A DNA stretch of 64,000 nucleotides. Origin: Prolixibacteraceae bacterium. GTDB taxonomy: Bacteria > Bacteroidota > Bacteroidia > Bacteroidales > Prolixibacteraceae. Below, in pieces: positions 59,094 through 64,000 of the stretch. The position numbers were made by a program, and so were the translations under genes. Positions within the stretch are counted from its first letter, which is position 1; every line of letters starts with the position of its first letter. The notes beneath the pieces were generated by a model. It saw only the letters and a program-made list of their open reading frames with translations, made no database searches and was not told the DNA's origin. Location of the stretch: contig JAUWAB010000010.1 in assembly GCA_030602265.1 (NCBI GenBank), positions 1 to 64,000 on the forward strand, written 5' to 3'.

Positions 59094-62000
59094 CTAATTG
59101 CTTTTCTCGGATTCAACGGGTTCAACATGTGATTCGGTAATAATTTTGGTCTCACTGGAAACCGACATATAAATGGCCGGTACGACATACAAGGTCAGGA
59201 AGGTAGAGATGGTCAGCCCGCCCACAACGGCAACCCCCATGGCTACCCGGCTCTGGGCGCCTTCTCCCCAGCCTAATGCCAATGGGAGAACACCGAGGAT
59301 CGTAGACAAACTGGTCATCAGGATCGGTCTGAAACGGGCCGCCGAGGCATACCGGATGGCATCTCCCTTCGAATATCCGGCATTTTTACGCTGGTTGGCA
59401 AATTCCACGATCAGAATTCCGTTTTTCGATACCAGTCCGATCAGCATGATGATACCAATCTGACTGAAAATATTCATGGTAATATTGAAGTACCACATAA
59501 ATAACAGGGCACCCGTCAAGGCAAGCGGTACGGTCATCATCACAATGATCGGATCCTTGAAACTTTCAAATTGTGCCGAAAGCACCAGGAAGATCAGTAC
59601 GATAGCCAGGAGGAAGGCAAACATCAGACTGGAGGAACTTTCCATAAAGTCCTTGGAGTCACCCGCAAGCGCTGTTCTGAACGAGTCGTCAAGCACTTTT
59701 TGGGCGATCAGGTCCATTTCTTCCAGGCCCTGACTGATGGTTTTGCCCTCAGCGAGGCCCGATGAGATGGTTGCTGCCACAAAACGGTTATAACGGTAAA
59801 GCTGTGGTGGAGCGGTAGATTCCTGAAGTTCCACAAAATTGTCGAGCTGTACCATTTGCCCGAAATTATTCCTGACATACAATGATTTCAGGTCGAGGGG
59901 TTTATTGCGGTCATCCCGGGCAAGCTCACCCAGGATCTGGTATTGTTTACCGTTCATAATAAAATAGCCGAATCGTTGTCCACTGAGTGCTAACTGCAGT
60001 GTCTGACCAATATTCTGTGTGGAAACGCCCAGCAGGTTGGCTTTGTCGCGGTTAATCACAATCTGAAGTTCAGGTTTGGTAAACTTGAGGTTGACGTCGG
60101 CCATAACGAAGGTTGGATTACTGTTTACCTCGGCCATAAATTCGGGCAGGATTTCCCGGAGTTTCTCAATGTTGGGAGCCTGCAATACATACTGTATGGG
60201 CAGTCCGGCACGTCGTCCGCCAAAGGTTGACTGCTGGATCACATTGGCCCGGGCGCGGGTTTTCTTTCGCAACTCCGCAGTCAGCTGATTGGCGATCTCC
60301 TGCTGGCTGCGTTGCCGCTGAGCAGGGTCGACCAGCAATACACGCACGAAACCACCTCCTCCGCGGATCATGGAAGTAACCTTATCATACTCCGGGATGG
60401 TCCGCTCCACCAGCTCGGCAATTTCTTCTATGTAGCTCAGGGTAAACTCATAAGTCGCCCCTTCCTGGGTGGTAATGTTGACATTAAGCTGGGACCGGTC
60501 TTCCAGTGGGGCCATTTCCGCCGGAATTACTCTCCAAAGGGTGTAAATCAATACAAAGGAAACACCTAAAATCGCCAGGGCAATAAACCTGGTTTTTAAA
60601 AAGCTGTCGAGTGAATTCTGATAGATATTATTGATGGCTACAAAAAACTTCTCGGTGAAATTATAAGCCTTACTCCTTTTATGCCTGGTCTTCAGCAACT
60701 TGGTAGAGAGCATAGGCGTAAAGGTCAGGGCCACAAAAGAAGAAATGGCCACCGCACCGGCGATAACAATACTGAATTCCCGGAAAAGCCGTCCGGTCAT
60801 CCCCTCCAGGAAAACAATCGGGAAAAACACGGCCACCAGGGTGATGGTCGTGGAGATGATGGCAAAGAATATTTCATCTGATCCCTTAAGACCGGCCTCC
60901 AGAGGCGTCATCCCCTGTTCAATTTTCACATAGATATTCTCCATCATCACAATGGCATCGTCAACCACCAGACCGATGGAGAGCACAATGGCCAATAGTG
61001 TCAGTACGTTAATGGTAAAGCCTGCAATATACATGACAAAGAAGGAACCTACCAGGGAAACCGGGATAACCAGGATCGGAATTATGGTGGTCCTCCAGTC
61101 ACGCAGGAAAAAGAAGATAATGATAACCACCAGGAAAAAGGCCAGATAAATGGTACTCTGCACCTCCTTGATGGAGGAACGGATATAAGAGGTATTGTCG
61201 AATCCGATATCAACCATCACATCATCCGGAAGGTCTTTCTCTATAAATTCCAACCTGCGGTAGACCTCATCCACGATGTCGATATGATTGGCACCAGGCT
61301 GTGGGATCAAAACAGTAGAAACCATGGGAATCCCGTTCATCTTGGCAATACCGCGCAGATCCTGAGGCCCAAGCTCTGCCCGGCCAATATCCCTGACCCT
61401 GACAATCTGGTCGCCCGTTTGTCTCAGTATAAGACTGTTGAATTCTTCAGGAGTAGTCATCAGTCCAAGCGCCCGGATGGTCAGTTCGGTGGCTGTCCCT
61501 TCAATACTTCCTGCCGGAAGTTCCACGTTTTCACGCAGGATCGCATTCCGAACATCCAGAGGAGTCATCTGGTAACCAGCCAGTTTGGCCGGATCAAGCC
61601 ATATACGCATGGCATAGCGCTTTTCACCCCAGATCATCACTGCACTAACGCCGGAGATGGTCTGCAACTGTTCCTTAAAGGTAAGATCAGCTATTTCGGA
61701 TAATTCAAGAAGCGTTCTTTTCGGACTTTTAACAGCGATCATCATAATCGGGCTGGCATCTGCATCGGCCTTCGAAACCGTCGGCGGGTCACAGTCGCGC
61801 GGCAGAAACCGCTGTGCCTGGGATACCTTGTCACGAACATCGTTGGCTGCCGTCTCCATATCGACCGACAACTCAAACTCCACCGTGATGCTGCTTCGTC
61901 CCTGGCTGCTCCGGCTGGTAAGCGTCCGGATGCCGGGAATTCCGTTGATGGACTGTTCCAGAGGTTCTGTGATTTGTGTCTCGATTACGTCGGAATTGGC

Positions 62001-62159
62001 TCCCGGATAGGAAGTATCCACAGAAATGATGGGTGGGTCAACACTGGGGAATTCCCTGATCCCCAGATAGGTCATCCCGATCCCCCCAAACAGGAGGATA
62101 ACCAGGGAGAAAACCGTGGCCAGAACAGGTCGTTTTATACTTACGGATGAAAGACTCAT
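59094..62159 (-). CDS. RND efflux pump permease, HAE1 (AcrB-like) type
   Basis: A 1021-residue inner-membrane proton-driven pump. Twelve membrane segments in the 1+5 / 1+5 layout flank two large periplasmic loops. The proton relay Asp pair is in LVVDDAIVMMENI near 405 and the Lys in GLVSKNGILIVEFANQ near 930. The N terminus MSLSSVSIKRPVLATVFSLV and the DPPIISVDTSYPGA segment mark the HAE1 (drug or hydrophobic compound) group rather than metal pumps. It overlaps the adaptor gene by 4 bp (ATGA) and precedes the TolC gene by 1 bp: a complete tripartite system. Confidence 0.95.
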   Translation of the reverse strand: MSLSSVSIKRPVLATVFSLVILLFGGIGMTYLGIREFPSVDPPIISVDTSYPGANSDVIETQITEPLEQSINGIPGIRTLTSRSSQGRSSITVEFELSVDMETAANDVRDKVSQAQRFLPRDCDPPTVSKADADASPIMMIAVKSPKRTLLELSEIADLTFKEQLQTISGVSAVMIWGEKRYAMRIWLDPAKLAGYQMTPLDVRNAILRENVELPAGSIEGTATELTIRALGLMTTPEEFNSLILRQTGDQIVRVRDIGRAELGPQDLRGIAKMNGIPMVSTVLIPQPGANHIDIVDEVYRRLEFIEKDLPDDVMVDIGFDNTSYIRSSIKEVQSTIYLAFFLVVIIIFFFLRDWRTTIIPILVIPVSLVGSFFVMYIAGFTINVLTLLAIVLSIGLVVDDAIVMMENIYVKIEQGMTPLEAGLKGSDEIFFAIISTTITLVAVFFPIVFLEGMTGRLFREFSIVIAGAVAISSFVALTFTPMLSTKLLKTRHKRSKAYNFTEKFFVAINNIYQNSLDSFLKTRFIALAILGVSFVLIYTLWRVIPAEMAPLEDRSQLNVNITTQEGATYEFTLSYIEEIAELVERTIPEYDKVTSMIRGGGGFVRVLLVDPAQRQRSQQEIANQLTAELRKKTRARANVIQQSTFGGRRAGLPIQYVLQAPNIEKLREILPEFMAEVNSNPTFVMADVNLKFTKPELQIVINRDKANLLGVSTQNIGQTLQLALSGQRFGYFIMNGKQYQILGELARDDRNKPLDLKSLYVRNNFGQMVQLDNFVELQESTAPPQLYRYNRFVAATISSGLAEGKTISQGLEEMDLIAQKVLDDSFRTALAGDSKDFMESSSSLMFAFLLAIVLIFLVLSAQFESFKDPIIVMMTVPLALTGALLFMWYFNITMNIFSQIGIIMLIGLVSKNGILIVEFANQRKNAGYSKGDAIRYASAARFRPILMTSLSTILGVLPLALGWGEGAQSRVAMGVAVVGGLTISTFLTLYVVPAIYMSVSSETKIITESHVEPVESEKSN

Positions 62160-63289
62160 TGCATTCTGTTTTCAATGTTCTGATTGGTAACCAGGGTATC
62201 CAGCTGAACCGGTATTCCCTGCCTTAACTGCAAAATGGCGGTAGTAAGGAGTGTATCCCCGAATTCAAGGCCCTCCCGGATCTGAATCTGTGATTCAGTC
62301 CTGAGGCCAATTTTTACCAGACGTTCTTCTGCCTTGCCATTTGAATAGACAAAAACTTTCTCACCCGACATTTCCGGAATGACTGCCTCTGAAGGAATGG
62401 AAACTGCATTTTCTATCTGAGACAACAACAACCGTACACTGGCAAACCGGCCTGGTTTCAGCTCCTCATTGGTATTCGGATAAAGTGCCCGGGCTATAAT
62501 GGTACGGGTATTTATATCAACTTTGGGATCAATGGCATATACATTGGCCGTAAAGGTTTTCGGTATTCCGTCGATAACGAAGGTGATAGGGTATCCGGTG
62601 GTAATTTCACCGGCGTATCTTTCGGGAACGGAGAATTCGATTTTGAGCGGACTGATTTTGACCAGCCTGACAATTTTGGTCTGGGTAGTGGCGAAAGCCC
62701 CCTCGCTGATCATCCGCAGACCGACAATCCCATCGAAAGGAGCCCGAAGTTCTGTCTCCGAAATCCTGGCCTGAATCAGCAGGATATCAGCCTCTAACGA
62801 CTGCAGTTCGGTGGCTACCTGGTCATAACTCTCACGGCTGATGGCATCCCGGTCCAGTAACTGCCGCTGACGGAATTCCCTCTCCTCCGTCAGTTTTTTC
62901 TGGGCCTGTAGCTTGAGCAACTGTGCCTGGAGTGGCCGGTCATTTATTTTAGCCAAAAGGTCACCCTTTTTTACCCGGGTTCCTTCGTTAAAATATATGC
63001 CTATTACTTTCCCGGAGGTCTCAAATGCAAGTTCTACTTCCTCATCAGGAATAAGAGATCCTGTGCTGTAGATCAGTTCATTCATCCGGGTAGGTACAAT
63101 TACATAACCACTGGCATAAAGTGCCTGACCACCCCCGCGCAAACCCTGCCCCCTCATGGGAGGCCCTGCCTCAGTCTGCGGCTTATTCATTAAAGGTTTA
63201 AGCTTGGGATACAGGATAATCCCAAGAACAACAATAATCAGAACCACCGTAATGGCTATTCTGATTAACTTTTTACTACTCAATGCCAT
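62156..63289 (-). CDS. RND efflux periplasmic adaptor (membrane fusion protein)
   Basis: A 377-residue adaptor. An N-terminal membrane anchor (about 8-28) is followed by the barrel-sandwich/lipoyl domain (VELAFETSGKVIGIYFNEGT and LRAPFDGIVGLRMISEGAF), a short helical hairpin between its halves, and beta-barrel and membrane-proximal domains. It links the RND pump to the TolC channel. First gene of the efflux operon; 4-bp overlap with the pump gene. A perfect palindrome 41-58 bp upstream (63330-63347) is a likely repressor site. Confidence 0.94.
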   Translation of the reverse strand: MALSSKKLIRIAITVVLIIVVLGIILYPKLKPLMNKPQTEAGPPMRGQGLRGGGQALYASGYVIVPTRMNELIYSTGSLIPDEEVELAFETSGKVIGIYFNEGTRVKKGDLLAKINDRPLQAQLLKLQAQKKLTEEREFRQRQLLDRDAISRESYDQVATELQSLEADILLIQARISETELRAPFDGIVGLRMISEGAFATTQTKIVRLVKISPLKIEFSVPERYAGEITTGYPITFVIDGIPKTFTANVYAIDPKVDINTRTIIARALYPNTNEELKPGRFASVRLLLSQIENAVSIPSEAVIPEMSGEKVFVYSNGKAEERLVKIGLRTESQIQIREGLEFGDTLLTTAILQLRQGIPVQLDTLVTNQNIENRMQ

Positions 63290-63329
63290 TGATTATTTTA
63301 TTTTAAAAACCTAAAGGTATAATAAATGT

Positions 63330-63347
63330 TCAAACAGATTTGTTTGA
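63330..63347. promoter_or_regulatory. Palindromic operator candidate for the RND efflux operon
   Basis: TCAAACA-GATT-TGTTTGA is a perfect 7-bp inverted repeat 41-58 bp before the adaptor start, the usual place for a TetR- or MarR-type repressor site. Close by, the minus strand has a one-mismatch -7 element TACCTTTA (63313-63320). No regulator gene is in the remaining window. Confidence 0.45.
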
Positions 63348-63520
63348 CTTATATTATGCCTGAAAGTTAAATGTAATCAACCATTTTTTATCGTCCCATT
63401 GTTTTAATCCCTGGCATTCAGTAAATAAGTAATGAATATTAGTGACAGCAGCTGGTCAGGGCAAAGAGGACTGACCCGGAAAACCAATGGCATTTCAGCG
63501 CATAACCGATGCCATAAGTG

Positions 63521-64000
63521 TTATTTACTCAGGGTAAATCCGGTACCTGCCGGCCTGAATACAGGTTCAACAATCAGGGTACGGGCGTCCTTTGTCAGGG
63601 TAATTTTCCAGAAATGATCTATGGTAACCGCCTCAGCAAGCCACCAGTAATCATCAGCATTCTTGGTTTCACGAACGGGTGCCCCCCATCCTCCGTCTCC
63701 CAGATAAACAATTCCGTTTTCATCGTCCTGCCGGTTGTTACGGATCGGGACAGTTTTTTTATAGGCGTGGTCATGGGCTTCAATGACCAGATCAACGTTG
63801 TGTTTTTCGAGTACAGGAATCCATTCATTTCTGATCTTCACCGGGATTTCCCCGTCAAAATCACGTACACTTGGCCAGGCAGCCACATGGTATTGCACAA
63901 GCTTCCACCTGACATTCCTGTTCGTTTCCAGCTGTTGGTCAAGCCATCCGGTCTGCTCCGACACACTGGTGGCATGGTCGGTATCCAGGGTAACCAGTAC
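63521..64000 (-). CDS. Metallophosphoesterase family protein, 5' part beyond the window
   Basis: The frame is open to the window end, so this is the C-terminal ~159 residues of a longer protein. It contains LDTDHA, QTGWLDQQL, KLVQYHVAAWPS with a metal-binding His, and VDLVIEAHDHAYKKTVPI with the His pair of calcineurin-like/purple acid phosphatase enzymes, then YLGDGGWGAPVR. The end is a beta-rich tail. Members hydrolyse phosphomonoesters or diesters and are mostly exported in Bacteroidota; the signal region cannot be seen here. It lies 231 bp downstream of the efflux operon start, pointing the same way. Confidence 0.85.
   Translation of the reverse strand, partial: VLVTLDTDHATSVSEQTGWLDQQLETNRNVRWKLVQYHVAAWPSVRDFDGEIPVKIRNEWIPVLEKHNVDLVIEAHDHAYKKTVPIRNNRQDDENGIVYLGDGGWGAPVRETKNADDYWWLAEAVTIDHFWKITLTKDARTLIVEPVFRPAGTGFTLSK

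Noticed and set aside
59093..59188. Longer N terminus for the TolC-family protein
   Set aside because: It overlaps the RND gene and hides a clear signal peptide that starts at 59092.

Overview
The window looks like a chromosomal segment of an anaerobic, fermentative Bacteroidota (Bacteroidales-like). The evidence is: a C-terminal type IX secretion sorting domain, a SusC-type receptor, a 288-aa primary sigma factor without region 1.1, a Rho factor with a long N-terminal insertion, GH77 and GH106 enzymes, several matches to the Bacteroidota promoter pattern TTTG / TAnnTTTG, pyruvate:ferredoxin oxidoreductase and an NAD-linked [FeFe]-hydrogenase. I see no tRNA, rRNA, CRISPR array, prophage or intact insertion sequence.

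Layout. 0.1-6.9 kb: a start-less HYR-repeat/T9SS protein, an M16 (PreP-like) protease, a secreted PafA-fold protein that has lost most catalytic residues, and a small secreted protein. 7.2-10.7 kb: hydC-hydB-hydA hydrogenase operon. 10.9-19.1 kb: CBM20-containing GH77 glucanotransferase, secreted EEP-family hydrolase, AGCS symporter, GH106 alpha-L-rhamnosidase lipoprotein. 19.3-24.1 kb (minus): PFOR and an AAA/DUF4143 ATPase with an altered Walker B. 24.4-28.9 kb: rho, rpoD, rpe and a DJ-1-like protein. 28.9-34.9 kb: ECF sigma factor, BtuB-like TonB receptor, DUF5606 protein, DEDDh exonuclease, OmpA/TSP3 protein, RRM protein. 35-39.3 kb: Tat-exported asparaginase, hypothetical protein, KefF/KefC-like pair.

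39.3-50.0 kb (all minus strand) is the most coherent accessory region: SusC-like receptor without SusD, nucleoside hydrolase lipoprotein, DUF1593 lipoprotein, ADP-ribosylglycohydrolase lipoprotein, ribokinase, GRP-type sugar permease and a LacI-type repressor. It resembles the ribose-scavenging (rus) locus of Bacteroides but has an added DUF1593 protein, a different regulator and no SusD. A divergent unit (CBM9-like protein plus a Tat-exported tandem FAD oxidoreductase) starts beside the LacI gene.

53.8-64 kb: GNAT protein, CorA, pabC/pabB pair, a three-gene RND efflux operon with a palindromic operator candidate upstream, and a partial metallophosphoesterase.

Metabolically, GH77/GH106 and the ribose locus feed sugars into glycolysis and the pentose phosphate pathway (rpe), PFOR makes reduced ferredoxin, and HydABC reoxidises NADH (possibly with ferredoxin) to H2. 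Promoter, operator and terminator calls are by eye. Functional calls come from motif recognition, not database searches.
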